Source: Amphiura filiformis
Taxonomy: Eukaryota; Echinodermata; Ophiuroidea; Amphilepidida; Amphiuridae
Reading direction: 5' to 3'
Assembly (NCBI RefSeq): GCF_039555335.1
Contig: NC_092631.1
Location: forward strand, 15,867,805 to 15,931,804
Length of the DNA stretch: 64,000 bases
The stretch's first letter is position 1. Each line of letters starts with the position of its first letter. Below are positions 33,013 to 45,195 of the stretch, in pieces. A program made the position numbers and the translations under genes. Under the pieces are notes generated by a model. It did no database searches, was not told the origin of the DNA, and was given only the letters and a program-made list of their open reading frames with translations.

Positions 33013-35810
33013 TGTGGCGGGACCGGAGACTGGTAGGGCTACTGGTTTAGTTTTATCACCACCACGGGTTCGTTGGTGTGGCAGAACACACCGTGTGGAC
33101 TTTGACACAAACCTTATAGAGATAACAACACGTTTCACACATGTATTTTTTCTATTTCAATTGGTAGCTTTATTTACTCCCTTTTCTTCCTCACAACAAA
33201 CTCTTCACAATTAATAATATCGCAATATAATACTAGACTGTGTGCCTACAGAATACCCCCGAGAATGCCAATAAATAACGATCAATCCAATAATCACAAC
33301 GGAATACCGAATAGAATACCGAAACCTCTGTGGAAATAAAGCACAGAGAAAAATATGAATAGTAACTTGCAAAAAATGACAAAACATGATAAATTTTAAA
33401 TAAACATGACTAACTGAGACTTCTGTACCAGCTGCACAACAATACATGGCAATTTTGCAGGCCTATACTAATTCAATATCGTTTTGAGTTTATTGTGACA
33501 AACACAAACTCCGCTCGCTTGCACAGTTTTGATATCGAATTCATAGTAGGCCTATGTTCACATCCAGGGATCATCATTCTTTCAAATTAACCACATAGGT
33601 AAATAAATCAACACACACAGATCCCGTCGCTTATATCAACCCATGATATACACTTGTCATCATCAATTAATAATCACACAGTTTTCTATAATCATTTAAT
33701 ATTATCAAGCTCAGATCTGCACACAGATAGATCACCTGACATGTTTTCTTCCAATATATACTCTCATCAGTATCAATTAATCATCACACACAGTTTTTCT
33801 ATTACGATTATTATCAAGTTCAGGCCCATCACACAGATCACCTGACAAGTTTTCTTCCAATTGTTATGTAACGCATCACACAGCAAGAAATCGTTACCAA
33901 TCACACAGCTTTTATCATTATTAACACTGACCATGGAAGAAGAGCATTGCCACTTTAAAAAATAGAAGTCTCAGTATCATGTTTTAAGCATGTACATGTA
34001 ATCAAGAAAAGCACAAAAACACATAATAACATACACTTACCAATACCAATCATCCATAATAAATAAACACAAGTCCTAGATACTAGGCGGCAAGTACTGA
34101 GTGTTTGGAATAAACACACTAATCTTTGGCAGGAATGAATACTGAGGCAGTTTGTTGTAATATAAAAGTATAAAAGATATGTCCAGAATACAAAAAAATA
34201 GTTTCTATAAAAAGGCATAATTTGGCATGTGAAAGCACACATTTCTGAGCTGCAAGAATATCTGCTTGGTCAACAAGATCAATAAGTTTTTGTCATAAAT
34301 CAAACAATTTATGATGTCAAAAAATCCTATCCAAACTTGACCAGCATTTCACTTTGGTTCAAATAAATTAACAAAAAAAATACTACTGCTTTTGTTTATC
34401 AAATGGAACGCCTCATGTATGAATACAAAAAAATATCAAATATGGAAATAAATATAAACTATGTTCTATTAACAACTCTGACAGACCTTGCAAAACCTGA
34501 GTTTAAAATGTCCCATGAATACAAATGCAAAGCCTCTAAAAAGTGTGTTTGTGAATCACAAAAGTTGCATGAACACACAAGTTTTCTAGACATTTAAATA
34601 TGATAAAACATTGTTTACAAAATATCTTAGCATGAGCAGAGTTCCCAATCATCCCAAAAAATTATTAATGAAGAAACAAATCCAATGAAAGACAGCCCAA
34701 TTTCACATGATCACCTCCCTATTAATTTAACAGCAAAAGTCATTCATTCCCTCCCGTGCATAACCAATGCTAAATATCCCGAACAAATTTATAATTGAAC
34801 TCCATTCATACTAAGATACTAGACCTGAAGAATAAAATCTCAAAAACCACTTCGAATTATAAAACACCAAAGCATGGTACATGTAAGTTTCATCTGAAAG
34901 GCACAATATTTTAAAGTCTAAATATGGGATGAAATCAACTAAGTAAAATCACAAAGGCCGAAAAGTATTTTGTTACCAAATTTTTCATTTCATCATCAAA
35001 AATCCACAAGTTGTTTTTATAAAAACACACTTTGAGATAAATAGAACTCCAGCTGTGCAAACAATACAATGTATGCTTTTGGCAATTAGGCTGAAGAACA
35101 AAGGAATTGACATGCATGACTCATGGCCTATGTCAACACACACAGATCTGTTGCGTCACAGCAAAACTTTCATCACACAGCAAAATACAAGAAAAAGTAT
35201 AACTTAAACACGCTTGATTTCAGCCAAATTAATTCGTATAAGTGCTGGAATTGCACCAAACTTCTCTGAAACTATCATATTTTGGCATGGTAGCCATGAA
35301 TTTTAATGGCAAAATGAAAAAGAAGCAATTTTAGAAGTTTTAAATCATCATCTCAATGGCAATGAAATTGTGCACTAAGACCATACATTGAAACTACTGC
35401 ACTCATGCTCTTAGGCAAAAGTTTTATAACATGGCCTAATTTTGGAGATCTATAATATTATAATACAAAATTTAAAAGACTTACCAGTATTGTCCAAGGC
35501 ACAACACAAAATATAAAATCTTCTAGCACATAGCTGCAAGTTCAACACACAGTTTAAGTTATCCACAAAGTTCTTCACACAGTTCAAAAAATCTTAATTA
35601 TTTCTTCTCACACAGAGCCACACAGTATCAAATGATAACTTTCTGCCCACACAGAGCTCACACAGAATGACTTCTTGGACTGTGCACTGAGTTTTTAACA
35701 GGGCCTAATTTGCATAATTGGGGGCAGTATAATTGGGGTGTTTCTAATAATTGGTAGACAGTGGTTTTTATTTTATGCATTAAAGAGATACCTTTCAATA
35801 TCCCATTACA
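33013..35810. mobile_element. Solo-LTR-like insertion, 2.8 kb, fossil
   Basis: Begins TGTGGCGGGACC and ends CCCATTACA (TG...CA), flanked by CTAC on both sides (33009-33012, 35811-35814). The spacer it interrupts is intact at 29290 (gcaaagctactatcagttaa), which shows the empty site. I find no second terminal repeat and no coding region, so a lone LTR or LTR-bounded non-coding element is the simplest reading. It contains a degenerate tandem stretch at 33650-33900. Confidence 0.65.
33650..33900 (+). repeat. Degenerate tandem repeat with cacacag motifs
   Basis: catcaattaataatcacaca, cagatagatcacctgaca and ttttcttccaat recur with a period near 115-120 bp, two to three units. Confidence 0.6.
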
Positions 35811-36044
35811 CTACTTACTACCAGTTAACTTTTAGTAGCATAGTGTACATTACAACAGGCTAAGTCATAATAATTATGTAGGGCTTACACGCATTTCAGC
35901 TTATAGTGACGTTAGTACATCATCATGCATTTCAATTATTGTATTCCTATGGATACAGCATTTCCTGTAAAAATGGGTAATGAATTCATCCCACTATTCT
36001 AAATTAATAATTAATAATTATGATATTCATAGTGTGATGATCAT

Positions 36045-37262
36045 TGGTTTGAGAAAAGGGATTGTAAACGCTCTCAATGCACAGAGCGCATACTGTTGTT
36101 GTCCTCAGAAAAACATACTGCAGTTACTGTCCGTTTTCCTATACACAATACACAGTGCTCTTTCCCATTGACGCGTGACCTCTACAAATAGCCTACGTTA
36201 AAAGTATGGGGATATGCCTAGTTAACGTCGCTGTGTGAAAAATAACCGGCCAATATTAAAAGTACTCTTCTAAAGTTCTAGAAAATATAGTTTTGTAACA
36301 TGTCCTAAATTTTTAGCTAATTTAGATGTTTGGAAATATGCGTACTTTGGTGTTTTAGTTAATGTTATAGGTAATAGTACATTGCCTAGTTAACGTCGCT
36401 GTGTGAAAAATAACCGGCCAATATTAAAAGTACTCTTCTAAAATTCTAGACAATATAGTTTTGTAACATGTCCTAATTTTTTAGCTAATTTAGATGTTTG
36501 GAAATATGCGTACTTTGGTGTTTTAGGAAGGATATGTAAACGACAGATAACACCAAAAATATGAAGAAATTATTTCCAAACCGTGTTAAGTCTGCAAACC
36601 ACCATGTTTCTCATTTTCAAGAACGCTGGTTAACAATAAGCACGTATTGTCTCATTTCGTAAACAAAGACCACACACAATTGTTCTCTAGCGCTCGCTTT
36701 ATAATCGTTCACCCAACTGAAAGTATAATCCCAGCGCATTGCTCCATTGTACGTGTAAAGCAGACACATATGTTGTGTGTATTTAACCAGAGAAGATATG
36801 ATTTAATCAGTTGAGCTGTTTTCAATGAGTGTTATCTTGGTTTAATAGCTTTTAATGGGGTTTAAGTCCTGCAAAGGTCGAGTTGAATTCTACTGTAGAC
36901 ATGACTGCATCATGAAAGTCTAATCAAGTGTTACAAATTTAATGGTTTTTAAACATATGGATAAAATCAGTCGCTTCTTTTGTATTAGTAAATTGTGATA
37001 TTACTATTCATATGTATATCAAGTTTTTGAGAAATATTTGGACTATACAACCCAATAAAAATTATTTTAGACCAATTTTACCGTGCAATTTTAGAATTTG
37101 AGCGTGATGTATATCGATATTGTATTTATTATGCAAATAAACAATTTCAATGGCCTTTTGTTCGAACCTTCCCGATTTCTCGTGGAATAAGGTCGCATAT
37201 TATACACATGACTGAATGTCAAAAGAGCTCATATCCAGGACTCATGTGTTATAACGCATAGA
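36045..37262 (+). repeat. Dispersed repeat, long copy
   Basis: Starts ttggtttgagaaaagggatt and includes catactg..gcagttactgtcc gttttcct, a 168-bp tandem pair (36216-36551), gttttcaatgagtgttatct and ends catgactgaatgtca. The 5' two-thirds recur reversed at 56770-57622. Confidence 0.8.
36216..36551 (+). repeat. Tandem pair, 168-bp unit
   Basis: gcctagttaacgtcgctgtg then tgaaaaataaccggccaata begins at 36216 and again at 36384; both units run on through gatgtttggaaatatgcgta. Confidence 0.9.
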
Positions 37263-37336
37263 TAAACCTCATTCAAAACAGCTCAACTATGTTAAATCAG
37301 GGATGTGTCTCATATACCTGGTTAAATCCATAAAGA

Positions 37337-37484
37337 GCGTGTTTATAGTGAGACAATCTTTCCGTTATTTAGCTAAACTACCGCGTAGTCTAGATTTGCA
37401 ATGGTTAGTAAAACATAAACAAATATAGACTGCGTGGCAGTCCAGCTAAATACCGCATAATCTGGCTCACTATAAACACGCTCA
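37337..37484. repeat. MITE with GAGCGTGTTTATAGTGAG ends
   Basis: gagcgtgtttatagtgag at the left and ctcactataaacacgctc at the right, perfect 18-bp ends; inner part shows tagctaaactaccgc and its approximate mirror. Confidence 0.85.
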
Positions 37485-37566
37485 ATCATAATGTTTCTGA
37501 TTTCCTGTGCGATATCGCAATGTGCTGTGATGAAATAGGTATTATAATTTCAGTTGAATGCTCCAT

Positions 37567-38169
37567 TAGGCTGAGTTCACATAGAAGTATACGGTATACG
37601 GTATTCGCTATACGAAATACGCTCATTCGATCAGGCTGAGTTCATATAGGAGTATACTATGTGAACTCAGCCTGATCGGATGAGCGTATTTCGTATAGCG
37701 AACAGCGAGTATGTCAGTTTACCCATTTTCTTCGTTTTATCAAATGCTTGTAACTTTACTTCTTGAGGTCACATTGCATTCAATGAGGTGTCATAATGTG
37801 CAGAATTAGATAGTGCATCTATTAAAAAACGAATTTACCCACATATGGTTTAGGTTTTTAAAATTTGGACGGTATACGCTGCACTAAAATCGAACACGCG
37901 CGATTCCCACTATACTATACTAAACGCAGGTATACGGCCTTTTCGAATAGCTCTTATGTGACCCGGTAATATGAAATTACCTTGCTCGATTTAAGCTATA
38001 CGCGTCCACCTGCAAAACGTGCATCGTATACCCGAATAGTATACTTCTATGCGATCGTAGCCTTATGTGACCCGGTACTATGAAATTGCCTTGCTCGATT
38101 TAAGCTATACGCGTGAAAAATTATGCACCGTATACCCGAATAGTATACTTCTATGTGAACGCAGCCTTA
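37567..38169. repeat. Foldback element with GGCTGAGTTCACATAG ends
   Basis: Outer ends taggctgagttcacatagaa and ttctatgtgaacgcagccta-type. Inside, a hairpin at 37600-37705 (cgctatacgaaatacgctca and its complement) and a direct duplication of 105 bp (37957-38061 and 38062-38168, each gacccggtactatgaaattg-like). Confidence 0.8.
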
Positions 38170-40158
38170 CAAAGCAAACGCACATTTACAATACTGAGCG
38201 TGGCCTTTGTTTCCGAAATGAGAACAAAAGTCTGTATATTGTTATCCAGCCATGTTGATGGTACAACTCATGTCAAACTTGTCACATGTATTGTGATCGT
38301 ATCACACAAGTAAATGAGAAACAAGTCGCTTTAGACTTAAGGGATGTGGCTATAGGAATAAAGACCAAACAAACATATTCTTGTTTATGCCGTAATATTG
38401 TAGTCTTTCAACCCATTCACAACTTCAGCTGTGCAACTTACAAAAATTCCCGCTGAAAAGTGGTTCTTTTAATTTTAGAAAATAAATGAAAAATCGCTCT
38501 GGACTTTTAATACTGATTATACTGTAGACGATCACAGACTATTTAGTTCTGATCATACTATAGACTATTGTGACGTCATTGCCAGACAGTTTGTCTGTAT
38601 TATGGTTATTGTTCCTTGTCTGGAAATATGTTCGGGCTTTATGTTATGTTCAGGGGCCGTGTTTTTAAAACTCCCGCCTCATCACAATAAGGCATAGGAC
38701 AGTGAGTTCGCATTGAGTTCAGTCAAGCATATTTCAGACCAATCCCTTTTCGCCTCATTTGAAGAGCGTTTTTCCAGAACTCACTCAGTCCACTTGACCA
38801 CATTTTGAGAAAATCAAGTTTGTTTGTTTATTTTTAATTGTAGTTGTAATTGGTTTGAATTAATGAGTGACTAAAGTTAAAGACCAATAGCTAAAACGCT
38901 TAGACATAAAAACAGAAATCAATAAGTATTTTTTTGCAAAACAAATGGTAGCCGAAAGTGAACAATTTTTCCAGAGATCACTCAGTCCATGGACTTAACG
39001 GTTTGGAAAAAGCTTTTCCATTTTTTAGCTCCTGCCCTATCGGGCAGTCAGAACTCCATATTTGGGAGGGCTCGACAAAAATCTTCCCAAAATCGCATTT
39101 TAATCATTTTTAGATGACCATAGAGGGAAAGAATTGTTATTTCCTAATTCGCAAGCTCAATCGGAAATAAATCATTTCCAATTGCGCCTACTTCTCTAGG
39201 ATCTATCAACCTGCAAAACAAACACACAATGATACAGTTTATCTTAGCAGGGGAATATTGTTCGTCAGCCGCGAACTACGGACGGACATCGAAACGGTCA
39301 GACCCGCCTATAACGGGTGTAACTTCGTAAGAAGCTAGAAGACCTACTGATAGGTCTGCGATTCATAAAGAATAGTATAACAAGACCTATATGCTAGGTC
39401 CAATTATCCTTCACTATGCTCTGCTCAAGAAATCGTTTCTTCATTGAAGGCCTTAAACCATATAACGCCTGTCAACATAGATAATATTTCTATGCAGAAA
39501 GCAGAAAACATTTACGTCACATGTGTTTATTATAACATAAACTTAAACATTGTTAAACAAATCAATCTATGCCATGCGAATAAGAATAACAATTCTTTAG
39601 CCCTAAGGAACCAAAGTCCTAACGATCAGAGGATTCGAATTATCTGAATTCTGAGCATCAAACATCTCCCATCTACCCAAATTACTGGACGGACTGTGAC
39701 ACGGATCAGACACAACCCAAGCTATCACAATTATCATCAAGCATGTCCCATAGGGCCTAGGCCATACGCCATTGGACATGTTGCACAAATCCAAAAAGAG
39801 ATAACTGAACACAAGTTTTAATAAGCCTACGGAAAATTAGACGTCCGTAGTCCTCGGTGCTGGCAACAATCAATGCCTTGATCACACCACGCTGTACACA
39901 ATTCATGCGTACCGCTGAATTGACCATTACGTAATCCTCGATACGCAGGCCTCCAAAGGAAATGTATAAAGTTTTTTTACAGCTTCTATGGTGAAAATTG
40001 ATCAAACCGATCACACGATGGTGCTCGAGTCAGCTGTTGAGCACAATTTGCCATTAAAATTACACGTCCGACTGTTATGAAATTTTGGAAGACTCTCTTC
40101 GGAAAAACAGCTCGACAACAGCTTTCCCGTGACATTTTTTACTTCAAATTGTAGTATG
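38170..40158. other. Intergenic DNA, nothing recognised
   Basis: Only scattered short inverted words; no coding signal. Confidence 0.45.
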
Positions 40159-41402
40159 TTAAGGGGGTACTACACCCATTGCATTTTTTTTGCATTTTTT
40201 TGCATTTTGTGAAGAAATGAGAACAAGAAATTGGACAAATGGTATGCAAAATGAAGGGGCAAATCTTCTCGTTCAATTGGTGGCATCAGTACCAATGACG
40301 CGTACATGCTTCTAATGGTATAAGCCAAAAAGTGGTACATCACTGATGTTTTAAATTCACTTCATTTTGGAAAGCTTACTATCAACGGATTTTGTTAAAA
40401 TTTTGGATATGTGTTGCTAACACATTAGGGAAATAATGTTGATATGTAAAATGGGAATAAGTGGTCCCTGATTTCTTTTATGACTTCATGAACTTGGTGC
40501 TCCACAACTATCAAAAAACGAACCGGTTAAAATGCTTCTATTTTCAATGTTGAGCTATATTTTGTATTTTGAACTTGCGACACTATTTCACTGAAACTTA
40601 ATTAAGCCATAGGTAACAGGTTATCACAACCACACTACAGCAATGTTGAAAAAGATTGTATTTTTTGTCACCTATACCACCATATTAGGTAGTTTTCCGT
40701 AAGCTTCATTTTTGTGATTTTGGTAACTATTTTATATTTATTTGCCCAATCCATCTCAACTAGGCAATCTTAATTGTACTCACCATTTACAACCCAAGGT
40801 ATTTTAGTATATCCACCTCACACATTTCCATTATATATCCAGTAACAGACAAAATATCAAAATTGATGCCTCATTATGACATGTATGATATCACAGACTA
40901 TCACATGTATTCAGAATTGATGCCTGAATTTGACCTGAACCAATTGACCTATAACCTGACCTTTGATGACCTTATAGCCTTTTTTAATATCTTTTCCTAA
41001 CAACACATTATGGAAGATACATACATGGTGTAGTATTAAATTGTCTATGTGGAAGAGATTAGGCCTATTTAATTTATTCAGTGTTATAATCAGTGAGTAC
41101 ATTTCTATAGATAGTATAACAAAGGATTTAATGTATTCTATTCATGTATTCTACTTGGACATGTTCAATAGAATAAATTATGGTTTGTTATGAAACACAC
41201 ATCTCAGTTACTAGGTTACAGTAAACAAAAAAAATATATAGGGCTAAAATGATTTTCTAAAATGGTTTAAAATCACTTTGTAGGTAGAGATATTTTATAA
41301 GTTTAGGACATGAGATGATGAACATATTTATGTAGTTCATAAATTTGCAAGAAAAAAAAGAAGAGGGGTACTGATGAAAATCAGGGTATTATTCCCCCTT
41401 AA
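40159..41402. repeat. Possible TTAA-flanked element, 1.24 kb
   Basis: Left end TTAAGGGGGTACTACACCC is that of the 25463-25829 MITE; right end gggtattattcccccTTAA is its imperfect mirror. No coding region. It might instead be two unrelated ends. Confidence 0.5.
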
Positions 41403-41599
41403 GGATGAACATTATAATTCACATGTGAGCCTCTATGGCTATTATTGGGTGAAGGGTTTTTCCTCCAGCCTACTAACTAGTCTTATTGCTAATACCTACA
41501 GTACAGTGAGTGAGCTAAAGGTCAATCATCAATTGGAGCGCTGTGTGTGCAATGAATAGGAAAAACGGACAGTAACTGCATAATGTCCAACGCAGCTCA

Positions 41600-42100
41600 G
41601 CTCGGTATGTCATGGGGGTTACAGTAAGTACAGCAGCGTCTCTACCATGATGAAACATCTTGGCTGGACATTACTCCAGGAACGCCGCCTTCAGAGTAGG
41701 CTGCACATGATATACAAAATCAGTAACAACCTGGTCGACATCCCCTGGAAGCACTACATGTCTCAACTTGCATCATCCATCAGAGGCCATAGTTCCAGAT
41801 TCTTCCTTCCACGTACCCACTCTTCAGCGTATGCCAGCTCGTTCTTCCCTCGCACCATCCAGGAGTGGAACCGCTTACCAGTAGACCCAGCTGCATACCC
41901 ATCCCTCAACTGCTTCAAGACTGCTCTGAGGGATGTCCGTCTGAAGTACCTCATCACCAGCCTTTTTACTCGCACCTGTATATAGTGCACCTGTCGTCAA
42001 TTTTCCTGTTGTCTTATGCGTCGCATTCCCACACACGTTGTGCGTTTATTCTCAGCCATTTGAGAGCAGCACAGTATTGAAAGGAAGGAAGGAAGAAAAG
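41600..42100 (+). mobile_element. LINE 3' fragment (C-terminal tail of ORF2)
   Basis: An open frame 41647-41985 encodes MMKHLGWTLLQERRLQSRLH, MIYKISNNLVDI, RGHSSRFFLPRTHSSAYASS, FFPRTIQEWNRLP and LNCFKTALRDV, the well-known tail after the thumb of many non-LTR reverse transcriptases in corals, echinoderms and lancelets. The catalytic part is gone. It ends in a GGAA repeat near 42081-42095, fitting a short tandem 3' tail. Confidence 0.8.
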
Positions 42101-42521
42101 CTACTACCACCAGTTAGCTTAGTAGCAATAGTTATACATAACAGGCTAAATCATATCATAGGGCTTTGCAACTTATAGTGAAAGTTAGCATCATCTTGCA
42201 TTTCAACTGTACCATAGTATTCTAATGGATACAGAATTTACACCAGCATTTCCTGTAAAAGGGGGTAATGAAGTCATCACAATGTTCTAAATTAATAATT
42301 AATATGATATTCATAGTGAGATGATCATTGGTAATAATGAAATACCAAAATACTGACAAAAAAGCAAAAAAAAAGCAACTGCACGATTCTTCTGAAAACT
42401 CTGTTATAATCATCTACATGGTCTTCTTCTCTTTTATCCAACCGCCACTATTAATCAATAGACATCACACATAGTTGATATCCCTGATATTATTATTGTT
42501 ATTGCCATTAACTGTAAATGA

Positions 42522-42594
42522 GCCCGGTTAGCTCAGTCGGTAGAGCATCAGACTTTTAATCTGAGGGCCAAGGGTTCGAGTCCCTTACCGGGCG
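42522..42594 (+). tRNA. tRNA-Lys(UUU)
   Basis: Base-for-base identical to the 32739 copy over the mature tRNA, same loop CTTTTAA. Upstream flank (attattgttattgcc type sequence and the block before it) matches the other two copies; the downstream flank does not, so the duplicated unit is cut here or overwritten. A T5 tract follows. Confidence 0.95.
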
Positions 42595-42599
42595 CATAT

Positions 42600-44030
42600 T
42601 TTTACGCACTTAATTATGTTCAACTTTTGATGACATCACGATAAACCCATTGTCTAAAATGCTTGCCATAAAATACATTTTTTTACAAATCTCTGCCAGA
42701 CATTGTAAACTACTAACAAAAACGTTACCAACGTAAAAGTCTGGTAAATTATATTACCGGTAATAAGTGACTTATGTCCGACCGTGTGAACACGCCTTTT
42801 GTCAGTTAAAGTGTTTTGGTTTGTTGATTATTGTTCCATGGGTGGTAAAAAATCAGATTCGGAGGGGTGTACAATTGACACCCCTTTGCGTTTCGAGCTA
42901 TCCAAAGTCAAAGTTTATTCAGTGGTCAAAATTAAAAACTTGTCCAAACATCATTATATTGTCCAATTTTGTTCGAACATACACGAAATTATTGCTTTGG
43001 TCATAAGGATTCAGAAAATAATATAGTTTTACATAGTTATCTACGCCTTATCGTTGTGGAGCTATGAGCAAAAAGGTCGAAGGTTAAATAAAAAACTCCA
43101 TAGTGGTTAAAATAGAAAAAGGCCTCAATTTTGATCTCAAATTTGGTCTAAAATTGTTGGTACTATTCTCTCAATCTAATAAAGAATAGTTTGAATCACC
43201 TAGAATGACTCGTTGCTTTACAATCATCCCCCAATGTTGACGCCTGTATGTGGATTTCTGACCAAATTAACCTCATATTTGGAGCCCCCAAAGTGGAAAT
43301 TTTTGCGAGTTTATTCCACTTTTGCACCATATTTCATTAGTTTAGCAATTTAGCAATTGTTATTGCTCGCTTTGTGCGCATTTGTACCATCAACTTATTT
43401 TATCGCCAAAAGGTGCTGGATTCACTATACCTAAATAATTTTTTCCAACCACATCCCCCCCCCAATGTCAAAAAGAAATCTACGCCAATGCATTTTTCAG
43501 GTGACCTTGGTCGCGGTTGTACAGTATAGTTGCACACAACTGCAACCTTGTCACATGAGAAATACGAGAATGACCCTGCCTGCTCAGAATAAATCATTGT
43601 GGCTTTCCAATACTGACGAACCCCATATATTTATAAACCGTTCCTTTTGTATTATACTGAGGGTGGCAATAATAGGAATCTGATTTGATTAATTTATTTG
43701 ATTGATTTTAGTGTTCATTTTGTTTTTTGTAATAATCAAAAGCTTTCAATACCGTACCGGCACTAATTAGTACCTCCCTAATTATCAGCATTTTACAAAG
43801 TATCTTATTGCATAAAATGTTAAAACAAAAATGCACAAGACAGTCATGGGATACCGTAAAAACCCGTCTAGAAGCATATATCAAAGAAATGCCCTCAATA
43901 AAGCTAGTTGCTTTTTGTATTTGGAGTGTGAGCAACTATAATTATACTGGCACCACCGTGTACTGGCAATAGGTGGCTATGATACATTACATCTTTGTAT
44001 ATTGTATTGACATAATAACGAATGTTTCAT
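42600..44030. other. Intergenic DNA
   Basis: Apart from the repeat at 43195-43500 and one lone MITE end (taccgtaaaaacccgtctag near 43854) I see nothing. Confidence 0.45.
43195..43500 (+). repeat. Dispersed repeat, copy 2 of 2
   Basis: Same orientation and order of blocks as 14258-14600, with several small deletions. Lies in the intergenic region. Confidence 0.6.
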
Positions 44031-44032
44031 CA

Positions 44033-44102
44033 GGATCATATAGCTCAATTGATAGAGCGTCAGACTTTGGCAGTAAAGAGAGCGCGGTCTGGGGACTGGT
44101 TC
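44033..44102 (+). tRNA. Degenerate tRNA-like sequence
   Basis: GGATCATATAGCTCAATTGA followed by TAGAGCGTCAGAC gives a recognisable D arm and 5' anticodon stem, and the end GACTGGTTCC closes an imperfect acceptor stem. The anticodon and T arms are disordered. A pseudogene or SINE head. Confidence 0.3.
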
Positions 44103-44754
44103 CGTTTTATGCTCGTTTTGATTAAACTTTTTGACATGTTCTTTTTATCTGTCTTCAAATCCACATTTCTTCTTTTAGGATTTCATTTTAGATTTTTTCC
44201 CCATTTTTTTTTATTTACTTTTTTTTATAGAAATTTTGTGGTTTTAAAGAAACTAGTAAAAGTATTTATTCCAAACAATATCGAAACCCACGGTTAGAGC
44301 AGCCATAGGCCTTTAGGTACATATTATTGGAAGCAGAAGGTACCTAAATTGGTGTTTTATGACCATTGACATTCTTTTGTGGCGAGTGACATGGTCTTTC
44401 AAATCGCGCCGAGTGTCCTTGACAGGCTTCACTATTCTTCAGTGGTCATGAAAGAATTTAAAAGATAACCTCTGCCCCAATAATCCCAAGCTATTGTCTG
44501 AAACTGCTCCTCTCCATAAGGAAACGCGGAATAATATTGAATGAAAGACTTGTGATGACATTTGAAAAAATATTGTTTTGTTGCCACAATTGCAGTCTTT
44601 TCAATAAAAAATAAAATAAATGAGGAATAATAATTATTCCATGTTTGAATCTATTATCCCACCATGAATAGAATGTCTTCCAAAACTTCAATCATTTCAT
44701 CTTACAAAGACAACTATTTAGCTCATTCAACTACAAAGGCCCACTTCTTTTGTA

Positions 44755-45000
44755 TAGAGTTTGTGCGTGAAATTATTGATTGGCTCAAAACAAAAGATTT
44801 GAACCAGTGTCCTCCATGGCGCAGTGCATTCCATTTAGTCAAATGATGTCATCAACATATTGATCATAGTGCATTCGTTATGATTGTGAGATGAACTGTC
44901 GCGGTAGTCTGATTGCAATCATGCTTTTGCTGAATGCATTTGAGTAGTCCGCCATATTTACGGTGTGATTTACGTCATATGCACATACTTTATTCACCGA
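44755..45000 (-). repeat. Dispersed repeat; reverse copy of 16440-16680
   Basis: ggctcaaaacaaaagatttg near its start and tgaatgcatttgagtagtcc near its end are complements of the other copy. It ends about 60 bp before the candidate polyadenylation signal of copy 2. Confidence 0.65.
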
Positions 45001-45059
45001 AGTAGTGATGTTACACTAACAGTTCATAACAAGGACGGCTTATTGTAATCATCATGGTA

Positions 45060-45065
45060 TTTATT
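45060..45065 (-). promoter_or_regulatory. Candidate polyadenylation signal of copy 2
   Basis: AATAAA on the minus strand, 130 nt past the copy 2 stop codon. Position suits a short 3' UTR; other AATAAA words are common in this AT-rich DNA, so this is a candidate only. Confidence 0.45.
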
Positions 45066-45195
45066 ATTATGCGGGAATCATATTTAAGGTGTGTGCATAC
45101 ACATATTGATCATCATATCATTCTCATATAAATACTACAGTTATGTCGAATATGACATGCCCGGGCTTGTGAATTAAACATGAGATTCACTGTCT

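Noticed and set aside
33600-33900. Possible CRISPR-like spacing of repeats
   Set aside because: Units are degenerate and about 115-120 bp apart in animal DNA; simple tandem repeat decay explains them.
33955-35750. Short open frames with hydrophobic stretches
   Set aside because: They lie inside the AT-rich solo-LTR-like insertion and show no domain or consistent codon use.
23431-45195. Another host protein gene between the two cyclases
   Set aside because: I looked for spliced exons on both strands and found only LINE, transposase and repeat-derived frames.
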